A stretch of DNA of 64,000 bases from contig NZ_CP109435.1 of assembly GCF_036227125.1 (NCBI RefSeq), positions 682,001 through 746,000 on the forward strand, written 5' to 3'. Made by a program: the position numbers and the translations under genes. Below are positions 45,176 to 54,041 of this stretch, one piece after another (within the stretch, counting starts at the first letter, position 1; each line of letters begins with the position of its first letter). This DNA is from Streptomyces sp. NBC_01485. Lineage in GTDB: Bacteria > Actinomycetota > Actinomycetes > Streptomycetales > Streptomycetaceae. The notes under the pieces were generated by a model. That model was not told where the DNA came from. It searched no databases and saw nothing but the letters and a program-made list of their open reading frames with translations.

Positions 45176-48100
45176 GGGGTACCGCCCTTCAGCAGCAGTT
45201 CGAGGGAGGTGGTCCACAGGGCGGCCAGCCGTTCGATCTCCGGCTCCGTGAACAGGCGTTCCGGCCACCGCCAGCAGACCTTGAGGACCGGCCCGGCGGG
45301 GTCCTCGCCGTCGACGATCCCGGCGTCGACGGCCAGGGCGTGGGCGACGGGCGTGCCGGGATCCGCGCTGCCGCCCATGGCGCCGGTCTCGGGCGCGCCG
45401 GTGAACACCTCGGCGTCCGGCCGGTCCCGGCGTTCGCCGAGGGTGAGGCGGCCGAGGTACGTGAACCCGATCTGGGGTTCGGGCAGTTCGGCGAGGCGGG
45501 CGGCGGTGTCGGGGTTGAGGTGGCGCAGCAGGCCGTAGCCGATCCCGTTGTCGGGCAGGGCGTCCAACTGGGCGCGGATCCGGCGCAGTTGATCCGGCGC
45601 GTCGGGCTGCGGGAGGCCGCCCGCGTCGAGCCGGACCGGGAAGAGGCTCGTGAACCAGCCGAGGGTGGTGGACAGGTCGGCGCCGGGGAGGAGGTGTTCC
45701 TCCCGGCCGTGGCGTTCCAGGGTGAGGAGGACGGAGGTGTCGTCGTCGGCCGCGCCGTGCAGTTCGCGTCGCCACTCGGGGACGGCGAGGGCCATCGCGG
45801 TCAGCAGGAGGTCCTGCACGGGCGCGCCGGCCAGGGGTGCCGTCGTCTCGGGGCCGAGGACGCGCCAGTGTCGGCGCACCGTGGCGTCGGTGTCCTTCTC
45901 GGGGTGGAGCGGTGCGGTGCCGAGGGGTGGGTCGGGGCGGTCCAGGATCCGTTGCCACAGGGCGAGTTCGGCGGTGCGGCGCGGTGAGCGGGCCTCGGTG
46001 TCCAGGGCGTGCGCCCACTCCTTGAAGGACGTGCCCGGTGGCGAGAGCGGCATGCCCTCCCAGGCGGCGGCCAGGTCGGCGACCAGGATGCCCCAGGACG
46101 CCGGGTCGGTCACCAGGTGGTGCAGGACGACCAGCAGCCGTCCCTCGCGGCCCTGCCCGGCGTCGAACCACAGGAAGCGGGCCATCTCCCCTGCGGCCGG
46201 GTCGAGTTCGGCGACGAGTTCGGCGAACTCCTCGGGCACGAGGGCGCCCATGGCGGTGTGGTCGAGCTGCGAGGCGTCGATCCGCCGTACGCGGTCGGCG
46301 GCCCGGGCCGTGCCGACGGGTGCGACGCGCAGCCGCCACGCGCCGTCCGCCTCCTGGGCGAGAGTGGCTCGTAGCAGGTCGTGGCGGTCCAGGACGGTCT
46401 GGACGGTGCGGTGGAGGCCGTCGAGGTCCAGCGCGGCCGGGGTCCGCAGGAACCTCGCCTGGCTGAGCGCGCGGAAGGGGCCGCCCCGGTCGACGAGCCG
46501 GCTCAGGACGGGGGTGAGCGGCAGGTCGCCGATGCCCGCCGCCGGGTCGGCCGCCCGGTCGCGGCTCGCGCTCGCGCGCAGGGCGAGTCCGGCGACGGTC
46601 GGCTGCTCGAAGACGTCGCGCGGGGAGAGCGCCAGCCCCGTCGCGCGGGCCCGGCCGACGAGCCGCATGGAGACGATGCTGTCGCCGCCGAGCGCGAAGA
46701 AGCTGTCGTGGACGCCGACTTCGTCCAGGCCGAGCACTTCGGCGAACAGGTCGGCGAGCCGGCGTTCGGTGGGGTTCGTGGGGGGCTGCGCCGCCGGGCC
46801 GGCCGTCCGGGCGGGGGCCGGGAGTGCGGCGGTGTCCAGCTTGCCGTTGAGGGTGAGCGGGAAGCCGTCGACCGGGACGATCGCGGACGGCAGCATGTAG
46901 TCGGGCAGGACGGCGGAGGCGGCCCGGCGCAGCAGCTCGGCGGTGTCCTCGGCGGGCGGCGCGGACGGAGCAGTGATGACGTAGGCGACGAGGCGGCGCA
47001 CGCCGGGTGTGGCCTCGCGGACGACGACCGCCGCCCGCTCCACGAGCTGGTGGTCGAGGAGTACGGCCTCGATCTCGCCGGGCTCGATCCGGTAGCCCCT
47101 GATCTTGACCTGGTCGTCGACCCGGCCGAGGCACTCGACGAGGCCGCCCTCGGTCCAGCGGGCGATGTCCCCGGTGCGGTACATGCGGGCGCCCGGCTCG
47201 CCGGAGAAGGGGTCGGCGACGAACCGGCTCGCGGTGGCGTCCGGCCGGCCCAGGTAGCCGCGGGCCAGACCGGCGCCCGCGACGTACAGCTCGCCGTCGA
47301 CGCCGACGGGCACCGGGTTGAGGTGGCCGTCCAGGATGAGCAGGCGACCGCCCGCGACCGGGCGGCCGATCGCGGGCCGCTCGGTGAGCGCGAGGTCGCA
47401 GTCCGCGGAGTCGACGGTGCACTCGGTGGGCCCGTACAGGTTGTGCACGGTGAGACCGGCCGTGTCGCGCAGGGTGCGCCACAGGTCCGGCGGCACGGCC
47501 TCGCCGCCGACACCCAGCACCTTCAGGTCCGCCTGCCAGCCCTCACGGGTGACCAACTCCCCCACCAGGGACGGCGACAGCTCGATGAACTCGATGCCGT
47601 GCGCGTCGAGGAACGCGCACAGCGCGTCGGGATCGCGGCGCACGTCGTCGGGGACGAGGTGCAGTTCGTGTCCGGCGAACATCCACAGCATGGGCTGCCA
47701 GGACGCGTCGAAGGCGGTGGGCCAGGCGTGCCCGATCCGCAGCGGGCGCCCGCCGACCGCCGCCGACGCCGGTTCGTGCAGGGCCGCGTTGTGGGCGGCG
47801 AAGAGGTTGACGATGGCCCGCTGCGGTACGACGACGCCCTTGGGGCGACCGGTGGAACCGGAGGTGTAGATGACGTACGCGGGATGCTCGGGCAGCAGCG
47901 GCGCCAGACGGTCGGCGTCGGCGAGGTCCGAGTCGGCGAACCGGTCGAGCGGGGCGAGGTCGTCGAGCGGGGCGAGGTCGTCGAGAAGCACGACGGAGAC
48001 GTCCTGGATGCCCTGGATGCCCTGGGTGTTCTGGACGTCCGGCGGAACGCCCCCGGTGACCGTGACCAGCGCGACCGGGCGGGCGTCCGCGAGCATCCCG

Positions 48101-49800
48101 GCGATCCGCTCCCCGGGCCAGGCCGGGTCCAGCGGCAGATATGCGGCGCCCGCCTTCTGCACCGCGAGGAGCGCGACGAGCGTGTCCGGGGTCGGCGGCA
48201 GCGCGAGCGCGACGATCCGCTCGGGGCCCGCACCCGCCTCCACCAGCAGTCGGGCCAGCCGGTTGGACCGGGAGTTCAGCTCGGCGAAGGTCAGCCGCCG
48301 CACGCCACCCTGCCCGTCGGCCCCTCCGACCACGGCGACCGCGTCCGGGGTGCGGGCCGCGCGGTCCTGGAATACGTCGGGCAGGGTGGCGTACGGCGGT
48401 GCGGGGAGCCGCTCGCCCACCCCGGTGGCGAGCAGCGCGGCCCGCTCCTCGGGCGCGAGGACGTCGAGGGCGGCGAGCGGGGCGTCGGGGTCGGCCAGGA
48501 CCGCGAGCAGCAGGCGCTCGAAGCGGGCGGCCAGTCGCTCCACCTGGCGGCGGTCGTAGCAGTCGGGGCGGAACTCGAAGACGACCCCGAGGCGTTGCTC
48601 GGCGAGCACGGCCAGGGTCAGTGGGTAGTGGGTGGCGCCGGAGCCCCGTACGTCGGCGATGCGCAGCCCGGAGGCCGCTTCGGCCTCGGCCACCGCCGCA
48701 CCGTCGATCGGGTAGTTCTCGAACACCATGAGCGTGTCGAAGAGGTCTTCGCCGGTTCCGGTGAGTCGCTGGATCTCGGTGAGGCCGAGATGCTGATGCT
48801 CCATCAACTCGGCCTGCTCGTCCTGGAGTCGGCGCAGGTAGGCACCGGCCGGCTCGCCGGGTGGCACGGTGGCGCGGACCGGCACGGTGTTGATGAACAG
48901 GCCGATCATGTCCTCCACGCCGGTGAGTTCGGCGGGACGGCCGGCCACCGTGGCCCCGAAGACGACGTCGTCCCGGCCGGTCAGCCTGGCCAGCAGCAGG
49001 GCCCACAGTCCCTGGACGACCGTGTTGACGGTGACGCCTCGGGCCCGGGCCAACGCCCCTATGTCGGCGGTGAGTTCCTCGGTGAGCCGCAGGGTGTGCA
49101 GTTCGGGCGGCACCGGGACCACACCGGCGGGCGTGGGCGACAGCAGCGTGGGAGTGACGCTGGCCAGCGCCTCCCGCCAGGCGCGGGCGCCCGCGTCGCG
49201 GTCCCGGGAGGCCAGCCAGGCGAGGAAGTCCCGGTAGGGCCGGACGGCGGGCAGCGGGGCGGTGTTACCGGGGGCGAGCCGGGCCGCGTACAGCTGGAGC
49301 AGTTCGCGTACGAGGAGGGGGATCGACCAACCGTCCAGCAGGAGGTGGTGGTTGGTGAGGACGAGCACACGGCGGTCGCCGCCCCGCGAGATCAGCGTGA
49401 GGCGCAGCAGCGGGGGGTCGGTGAGGTCGAAGCGGGCCGTGGCGTCGGCCGCCGCCAGTCGGACCGCCTCGTCCTCGTCGGCGGCGACGGTCTCCCGCCA
49501 GGTGACGGGGACCTGTTTGAGCACGACCTGCACCGGCTCCGGGAGATCCTCGTGGAGGAACGCCCCGCGCAGGTTGGCGTGCCGGGCGAAGAGCTCTTCG
49601 GCGGCGGTGCGCAGCAGGGCGGGGCGCAGCGGGCCCTCGATCTCGACCAGGGTCTGCATGGTGTAGACGTCCTGGGCGCCCTCGTCGAACAACGCGTGGA
49701 ACAGCAGGCCCTGTTGCAGCGGGGACAGCGGCAGGACGTCCTCGACCAGGGTGACGTCGTCCGTTGCGCCGTCCGTCGCGTCGGTGGGCTCGTTGCTCAT
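45172..49800 (-). CDS. NRPS: C-A-PCP-E, likely terminal basic-residue (hydroxyornithine) module
   Basis: 1542 aa from ATG 49800 (MSNEP), overlapping the preceding NRPS stop (ATGA). Domains: C about 15-445 (HHLLLDG, '[11 protein letters not shown]' N-terminus typical of domains that accept from an E-terminated partner), A about 470-1000, PCP (GGDS, S1041) and E about 1090-1535 ([10 protein letters not shown]). A-domain code: D698-A-Q-E-G-G-L-V-D-K. It is not an exact match to a code I know. Acidic E278 and D331 fit a basic or N-hydroxylated side chain (Orn/hOrn), while DAQ also occurs in Gln codes. The protein ends just after E (LLLKGGTP) with no COM donor and no thioesterase, so it may be the last protein of the line, with release by lactam formation of a terminal hydroxyornithine (inference). 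Confidence 0.9.
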   Translation of the reverse strand: MSNEPTDATDGATDDVTLVEDVLPLSPLQQGLLFHALFDEGAQDVYTMQTLVEIEGPLRPALLRTAAEELFARHANLRGAFLHEDLPEPVQVVLKQVPVTWRETVAADEDEAVRLAAADATARFDLTDPPLLRLTLISRGGDRRVLVLTNHHLLLDGWSIPLLVRELLQLYAARLAPGNTAPLPAVRPYRDFLAWLASRDRDAGARAWREALASVTPTLLSPTPAGVVPVPPELHTLRLTEELTADIGALARARGVTVNTVVQGLWALLLARLTGRDDVVFGATVAGRPAELTGVEDMIGLFINTVPVRATVPPGEPAGAYLRRLQDEQAELMEHQHLGLTEIQRLTGTGEDLFDTLMVFENYPIDGAAVAEAEAASGLRIADVRGSGATHYPLTLAVLAEQRLGVVFEFRPDCYDRRQVERLAARFERLLLAVLADPDAPLAALDVLAPEERAALLATGVGERLPAPPYATLPDVFQDRAARTPDAVAVVGGADGQGGVRRLTFAELNSRSNRLARLLVEAGAGPERIVALALPPTPDTLVALLAVQKAGAAYLPLDPAWPGERIAGMLADARPVALVTVTGGVPPDVQNTQGIQGIQDVSVVLLDDLAPLDDLAPLDRFADSDLADADRLAPLLPEHPAYVIYTSGSTGRPKGVVVPQRAIVNLFAAHNAALHEPASAAVGGRPLRIGHAWPTAFDASWQPMLWMFAGHELHLVPDDVRRDPDALCAFLDAHGIEFIELSPSLVGELVTREGWQADLKVLGVGGEAVPPDLWRTLRDTAGLTVHNLYGPTECTVDSADCDLALTERPAIGRPVAGGRLLILDGHLNPVPVGVDGELYVAGAGLARGYLGRPDATASRFVADPFSGEPGARMYRTGDIARWTEGGLVECLGRVDDQVKIRGYRIEPGEIEAVLLDHQLVERAAVVVREATPGVRRLVAYVITAPSAPPAEDTAELLRRAASAVLPDYMLPSAIVPVDGFPLTLNGKLDTAALPAPARTAGPAAQPPTNPTERRLADLFAEVLGLDEVGVHDSFFALGGDSIVSMRLVGRARATGLALSPRDVFEQPTVAGLALRASASRDRAADPAAGIGDLPLTPVLSRLVDRGGPFRALSQARFLRTPAALDLDGLHRTVQTVLDRHDLLRATLAQEADGAWRLRVAPVGTARAADRVRRIDASQLDHTAMGALVPEEFAELVAELDPAAGEMARFLWFDAGQGREGRLLVVLHHLVTDPASWGILVADLAAAWEGMPLSPPGTSFKEWAHALDTEARSPRRTAELALWQRILDRPDPPLGTAPLHPEKDTDATVRRHWRVLGPETTAPLAGAPVQDLLLTAMALAVPEWRRELHGAADDDTSVLLTLERHGREEHLLPGADLSTTLGWFTSLFPVRLDAGGLPQPDAPDQLRRIRAQLDALPDNGIGYGLLRHLNPDTAARLAELPEPQIGFTYLGRLTLGERRDRPDAEVFTGAPETGAMGGSADPGTPVAHALAVDAGIVDGEDPAGPVLKVCWRWPERLFTEPEIERLAALWTTSLELLLKGGTP
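47944..47985. repeat. 18-bp tandem duplication in an NRPS adenylation domain
   Basis: GTCGAGCGGGGCGAGGTC occurs twice in a row (47944-47961, 47962-47979) and is followed by a partial third copy (GTCGAG). It encodes [14 protein letters not shown] in the loop before the core A3 motif. About 20 bp further, CTGGATGCC is duplicated (QGIQGIQD). Confidence 0.85.
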
Positions 49801-52800
49801 CGGGTCCTCCACCTCGCCTTGACGTTGTCGAGCTGCGCCGCGCTGAGCGACACCAGGGGCGCGCCGGTCGCCGTGAAGCCCTCGGGGGCGGGGCCTGCGT
49901 CCTGGCCCGGGGGCGGCAGGGACGCGGCGAGGCCGGCCGGGGTGCGGTGGGTGAACACGTCCCGGGGCGAGAGCGCCAGCCCCGAACGGCGGGCCCGGTC
50001 GGCCAGCCGGACCGTGAGGATGCTGTCGCCGCCGAGTTCGAAGAAGTCGTCGTGCACGCCCACCTGTTCACGTTCGAGCACGTCGGCGAAGAGGGCGCAG
50101 AGCACCTTCTCGGGTTCGGTGCGCGGCGCCGCGAAGGGACCGGTCCCGGTGTGGTCGGGGGCGGGCAGCGCCCGGCGGTCGAGCTTGCCGCTGGGGGTGA
50201 GCGGCAGGGCGTCCAGGACGACGACCGCGGACGGGACGAGGTGGGCGGGCAGCCGGTCGGCGAGGGCCCGGCGCAGGGGAAGCGGATCCGGCACGGCACC
50301 CGCACCCGCACCCGCACCCGCACCCGCACCGGCTTCGGCTTCGGCTTCGGCTTCGGCTTCGGCTTCGGCTTCGGCTTCGGCTTCGGCTTCGGCTTCGGCT
50401 TCGGCTTCGGCTTCGGGTACTGGTACTGGTACTGGTACTGGTACGACGTACGCCACCAGTCGGCGCGGTGTCGAGCCGTCCCGGCGGGCCGTGACCGCCG
50501 CGTGGGCCACTCCGGGCAGGGACCGCAGCACCGCCTCGATCTCGCCGGGTTCGACGCGGAAGCCCCTGATCTTGACCTGGTCGTCGGCCCGGCCGAGGAA
50601 CTCCACGGTGCCGTCGGCTCGGCGTCGGGCCAGGTCACCGGTGCGGTAGAGGCGGGTGCCGGGCGGGCCGAAAGGGTCGGCGACGAACCGTTCGGCGGTG
50701 CGGCCGGGTTGCTTCAGGTAGCCGCGGGCGAGTCCGTCCCCGGCGAGGTACAGCTCGCCGACGGCTCCCGTGGGCGCCGGGCGCAGGTGGGCGTCGAGGA
50801 CGTGGACGCGGGTGTGGGCGATGGGCCTGCCCAGCGGGACCGGGCCGCCGTCCTCGCGGTCGTCGTACACGTGCGCCAGGCTGTCCCCGGCCGCCTCGGA
50901 GCAGCCGTAGAGGTTGACGAGACGGGCCTGCGGCCAGCGTCGGGCGATCGCCTCGGCCAAGGGGCCGGGCAGGGGTTCGCCGCTGGAGATCCAGGTGCGG
51001 ACGGTGGCGAAGGCGTCCGGCGGGGCGGATTCGACGAGGGTGGTGTAGAGGCTGGGGACGGCGGTCAGCGTCGTGGCCCGGCTGCGCTCGGCCAGGGCGG
51101 CGAGGGCGGTGGGGTCACGGGCCGTGTCGTCGTCGGCGAGTACGACCGCGTCGCCGGTGGCGAGCGCGCCGAGGAGTTCGGTGAGGCCGTCGATGAAGCT
51201 CAGCGGGCTCTTCGCGACGCGGACGCCCAGGGCGTCGTCGGCGCGTAACTCCCCTGTCCAGGCCAGGCGGTTGGCGAGGGCCCGCTGAGTGCCCACGACG
51301 CCCTTGGGGCGGCCGGTGGAACCGGAGGTGAAGATGACGTAGGCGGGGTGGTCGGGAGAGAGCGGGGAGCGGTCGCGCGGACCACCGCCCGCGGCGCCGC
51401 CTTCTCCGCCAGGGGTGCCGGTCTCGTCCGGCGGGCAGATCAACTCCCCGTCGATTCCTAGCTGTTCGCCCATCACCGGCTCGCAGATCACGAAGCGGGG
51501 AGCCGCGTCGGTGAGCATCAGCGTGATGCGGTCGCGCGGGTGGGCGGGGTCGATCGGCAGGACGGCCGCGCCGGTCTTGAAGGTCGCGAGGAGGGCGGTC
51601 ACCTGGTCGGGGCCACGTGGCAGGGCGACGCCGACCACGGACTCCGGTCCTGCGCCCCGGCGGGTCAGGGCAGCGGCCAACCGGTCGGCGCGGGCGTGGA
51701 GTTCGGCGTAGGTCAGGGTGGTGTCGCCGTGGAGTACGGCGACGGCGTCCGGGGTGCGGGCGGCCTGGTCGGCGAGAAGGGCGGGGACCGTGGGGTGCGC
51801 GAGCGGGCGGAAGGCCAGGCGGTCCAACTCACGCAGGGCGCGGTGTTCGTCCTCGGTCAGGAGGTCCAGCTCGGCGACAGGGCGGGTTGCGTCCGTCACG
51901 AACGCCCGTATCAGGAGCCGGAGTCGGGTGCCGGTCCGGGCCGCCTCCGCGTGGTCGACGACGCTCGGCCGGTGCGCGAGTGTCAGCGTCAGGCGTGGGC
52001 CGGGCAGCGCGGTCAGGGTCAGAGGGTAGTGGGTGGCGTCCTGGACGGAGACCCCCGTCATCCGCAGGCCGCCGTCCGGTCCGAGGGCGCGGGCGATGCC
52101 GTCGTCGTCGATCGGGTAGCTCTCGAAGACCACCAGGGTGTCGAAGAGCGCGGGGTGTCCGGCGGCGCGCTGGATGTCGGCGAGGCCGAGGTGCCGGTGG
52201 TCGAGGAGCGCGGACTGCTCGGACTGTACGCGGGTGAGCAGGTCGGCGAGTGGTTCCGCCGGGCGCAGCCGCACGCGTACGGGCAGGGTGTTGATGAACA
52301 GGCCGACCATCGTGTCGATGCCGGGGAGGTCGGCGTCGCGCCCGGAGACGGTCGCACCCAGGACCACGTCGTCCCGGCCGGTCAGCCGGCCGAGCAGCAC
52401 CGCCCACAGGCCCTGGAGGACGCTGCTGACGGTCAGCCCGTGGGTGCGGGCGGCGGCGGTGAGGGCGGCGGTGTCCCGCTCGCTGAGGTCGAGGACGAGC
52501 CGCTCGGGGTGTTCGGGCTGCCCGGCGGAATGGCCGATGGGCTCTGCGGCAGGGTGGCCGAGGGGCTGCCCGACGCGATGGTCGCGAGCGTCGGGGGCGA
52601 GGAGTGACGGTTCGTCAAGTCCCTTCAGTGCGGCCTGCCATGCCCGCCGGGCGGCCTCCTGGTCCTGTCGGGCCAGCCAGGCCAGGTAGTCGCGGTAGGG
52701 GCGGACGCGGGGCAGGGCGGCGGGGTCGCCGTCCGAGGCGTACAGCCCGAAGAGTTCCCGGACCAGCACGGGCGCGGACCAGCCGTCCCAGAGCAGGTGG

Positions 52801-53234
52801 TGGGAGGAGATGACCAGACGGTGGTCACGGTCGGCGAACCGCACCAGGCGGAACCGGAGCAGCGGCGGGCGGGCCAGGTCGAACCGCTCGCCGCGCTCCC
52901 CTGCCAGCAGGTCTTCGAAGGCCCGTTCTCGCGCGCCCGGCGGCAGGGCGGTCAGGTCCGTGACCTGCCAGGGGGTGCGGACCTCGCTCCGGATCACCTG
53001 CACCGGGCGCCCGGAGCGCTGGGTGCGGAAGGCGGCGCGCAGGTTGGCGTGCCGGGCGAGCAGGGCCGCGGCGGCGGCACGCATCCGGGGTGCGTCCAGC
53101 GGCCCTTCGAGGACGAGGGTCATCTGCCCGGTGTAGACGTCGGGGGCGCGGGTGTCGTACAGCGCGTGGAAGACCATGCCCTCCTGCATCGGCGACAGGG
53201 GGAGGACGTCCTCCACGGCCGGGCGGGTCGCCAT
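49797..53234 (-). CDS. NRPS: C-A(beta-Ala)-PCP
   Basis: 1145 aa. ATG 53234 overlaps the stop of the MbtH gene (TGATG). Domains: C about 8-430 (HHLLWDGWS), A about 455-1010, PCP (GGDS, S1071), and a C-terminal COM-donor-like tail ([19 protein letters not shown]). The A domain lacks Asp at position 235: SFIDGLTEL places Ile681 at 235 and Asp682 at 236. The read code I-D-T-T-I-S-L-G-D-K shares D236, I299, S301, L322, D331 and K517 with the beta-alanine code VDWVISLADK. With panD two genes upstream, beta-alanine is the likely substrate. Residues about 931-980, between core motifs A8 and A9, are (VP)5-(EA)14-(GA)5, encoded by microsatellite DNA. Confidence 0.93.
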   Translation of the reverse strand: MATRPAVEDVLPLSPMQEGMVFHALYDTRAPDVYTGQMTLVLEGPLDAPRMRAAAAALLARHANLRAAFRTQRSGRPVQVIRSEVRTPWQVTDLTALPPGARERAFEDLLAGERGERFDLARPPLLRFRLVRFADRDHRLVISSHHLLWDGWSAPVLVRELFGLYASDGDPAALPRVRPYRDYLAWLARQDQEAARRAWQAALKGLDEPSLLAPDARDHRVGQPLGHPAAEPIGHSAGQPEHPERLVLDLSERDTAALTAAARTHGLTVSSVLQGLWAVLLGRLTGRDDVVLGATVSGRDADLPGIDTMVGLFINTLPVRVRLRPAEPLADLLTRVQSEQSALLDHRHLGLADIQRAAGHPALFDTLVVFESYPIDDDGIARALGPDGGLRMTGVSVQDATHYPLTLTALPGPRLTLTLAHRPSVVDHAEAARTGTRLRLLIRAFVTDATRPVAELDLLTEDEHRALRELDRLAFRPLAHPTVPALLADQAARTPDAVAVLHGDTTLTYAELHARADRLAAALTRRGAGPESVVGVALPRGPDQVTALLATFKTGAAVLPIDPAHPRDRITLMLTDAAPRFVICEPVMGEQLGIDGELICPPDETGTPGGEGGAAGGGPRDRSPLSPDHPAYVIFTSGSTGRPKGVVGTQRALANRLAWTGELRADDALGVRVAKSPLSFIDGLTELLGALATGDAVVLADDDTARDPTALAALAERSRATTLTAVPSLYTTLVESAPPDAFATVRTWISSGEPLPGPLAEAIARRWPQARLVNLYGCSEAAGDSLAHVYDDREDGGPVPLGRPIAHTRVHVLDAHLRPAPTGAVGELYLAGDGLARGYLKQPGRTAERFVADPFGPPGTRLYRTGDLARRRADGTVEFLGRADDQVKIRGFRVEPGEIEAVLRSLPGVAHAAVTARRDGSTPRRLVAYVVPVPVPVPVPEAEAEAEAEAEAEAEAEAEAEAEAEAEAGAGAGAGAGAGAVPDPLPLRRALADRLPAHLVPSAVVVLDALPLTPSGKLDRRALPAPDHTGTGPFAAPRTEPEKVLCALFADVLEREQVGVHDDFFELGGDSILTVRLADRARRSGLALSPRDVFTHRTPAGLAASLPPPGQDAGPAPEGFTATGAPLVSLSAAQLDNVKARWRTR
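50296..50444. repeat. Three adjacent hexanucleotide microsatellites inside the beta-Ala adenylation domain
   Basis: Plus-strand reading: (GCACCC)5 plus GCACC at 50296-50330; fourteen perfect GCTTCG copies at 50332-50415; then (GGTACT)4 plus GGTAC at 50416-50444. On the coding strand they give Val-Pro, Glu-Ala and Gly-Ala dipeptide runs. Every unit is six bases, so copy-number change preserves the frame. Confidence 0.97.
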
Positions 53235-53452
53235 CAGTCGCGGGCTCCGCGCATGGCCTCGGCCAGGCTGCGCGGGCGCATGTCCGTCCAGTGGCGCTCG
53301 ACGTACGCCAGGCAGGCGGCCCTGGTGTCGGGGCCGTGCACGCTGCTCCAGCCGGCCGGGACGGGGGCGAAGTCGGGCCAGAGGGAGTACTGGCCCTCGT
53401 CGTTGACCAGCACTCGGAAGACGCCGTTCTCGTCGTCGAACGGGTTGGCCAT
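53234..53452 (-). CDS. MbtH-like NRPS accessory protein
   Basis: 72 aa, ATG 53452. The family signature is complete: [30 protein letters not shown] and [16 protein letters not shown] with the conserved tryptophans. MbtH-like proteins bind adenylation domains and are needed for their solubility or activity. Its position directly before the beta-Ala NRPS, with a one-base overlap, suggests it serves this assembly line. It follows panD by 3 bp, with GAGAGGAA as its ribosome-binding site inside the panD end. Confidence 0.97.
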   Translation of the reverse strand: MANPFDDENGVFRVLVNDEGQYSLWPDFAPVPAGWSSVHGPDTRAACLAYVERHWTDMRPRSLAEAMRGARD

Positions 53453-53455
53453 GGC

Positions 53456-53905
53456 TCAGTTCCTCTCCTGGGCGGCGGTCTGCGAGGTGTCGGCGGTGAG
53501 GACTCCGGTGAACTGGTCCGGCGCTCCGGGCACCGGCTCGGCCGGGTCCGCGCCGAGCGCGACGATCCGGTTGGCCTTGTCGACGTGCACCACCCGGGGC
53601 CGGAGCGCGGCCCGTTCGGAGTCGTCGAGGGCGGCGAAGGACATGATGACGACCAGGTGTCCGGGGTGGACGAGGTGGGCCGCGGCCCCGTTGATCCCGA
53701 TGACGCCGCTGCCGGGTTCGCCGGTGATGGCGTAGGTGGTGAGCCGGGCGCCGTTGTCGATGTCGACGACCTGGACCTGTTCGCCCTCGACGATGTCGGC
53801 GGCCGTCATGAGGTCCCGGTCGATGGTGAGTGAGCCGACGTAGTGCAGGTCGGCCTGGGTCACGGTGGCGCGGTGGATCTTTCCATTGAGCACGGTGCGT
53901 TGCAC
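53456..53905 (-). CDS. panD: Aspartate 1-decarboxylase (pyruvoyl enzyme) in the siderophore operon
   Basis: 149 aa. GTG 53905 is preferred over GTG 53908, as it is 5 nt from GGGGG and gives the family-standard N-terminus [20 protein letters not shown]. The self-processing site is HYVG24-S25LTID, exactly at the Gly24-Ser25 position at which PanD cleaves to form the pyruvoyl group. Y58-type motif [24 protein letters not shown] is present. It converts L-aspartate to beta-alanine. As first gene of the NRPS operon behind an iron box, it most likely supplies beta-alanine for the adjacent NRPS rather than for pantothenate. The C-terminus is about 20-25 residues longer than typical. Confidence 0.93.
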   Translation of the reverse strand: MQRTVLNGKIHRATVTQADLHYVGSLTIDRDLMTAADIVEGEQVQVVDIDNGARLTTYAITGEPGSGVIGINGAAAHLVHPGHLVVIMSFAALDDSERAALRPRVVHVDKANRIVALGADPAEPVPGAPDQFTGVLTADTSQTAAQERN

Positions 53906-53926
53906 CACTACCCCCTGAACAGATAC

Positions 53927-53945
53927 TTAGGTGAGCCTAACCTAA
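53927..53945. promoter_or_regulatory. Iron box upstream of the panD-mbtH-NRPS operon
   Basis: TTAGGTGAGCCTAACCTAA matches the iron-box consensus TTAGGTTAGGCTAACCTAA at 16 of 19 positions. It is centred about 30 bp upstream of the panD start and should put panD, the mbtH-like gene and all four NRPS genes under DmdR/IdeR control. Confidence 0.92.
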
Positions 53946-53946
53946 A

Positions 53947-54041
53947 TCACATTGCTCCGCTGCGGAAGAACCCCGGAAGCACTCGGTTCACGGCCTCCGG
54001 GCGTTCCAGGTAGCCGTAGTGGCCGCCCTCTCCCTCGGCTG
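53947..54041 (-). pseudogene. C-terminal remnant of an alpha/beta-hydrolase
   Basis: Between the exporter stop (54042) and the iron box, the minus strand still reads as a hydrolase tail: RLTAEGEGGHYGYLERPEAV continuing NRVLPGFFRSGAM and a TGA at 53949-53947. GGHYGYLERPEAVNRVL is the catalytic-His and C-terminal helix pattern of alpha/beta-hydrolases such as type II thioesterases or siderophore esterases. No start, nucleophile elbow or body remains, and the frame is not that of the exporter. Confidence 0.65.

Noticed and set aside
45176..47482. Extension of the Ser/fhOrn NRPS reading frame upstream to 47482
   Set aside because: The frame stays open but the text there is Arg/Pro-rich antisense-like sequence. 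Real NRPS homology begins at GTG 45175, which overlaps the previous stop as GTGA.
50296..50444. CRISPR-like or minisatellite array
   Set aside because: Units are six bases with no spacers and lie within a protein-coding domain, so it is a coding microsatellite.
49764..51248. Plus-strand frame with striking Phe-Gly and Tyr-Trp dipeptide repeats (FG-nucleoporin-like)
   Set aside because: This is the reverse reading of the hexanucleotide microsatellites. The coding strand is minus, inside a complete A domain. No start or ribosome-binding context on plus.
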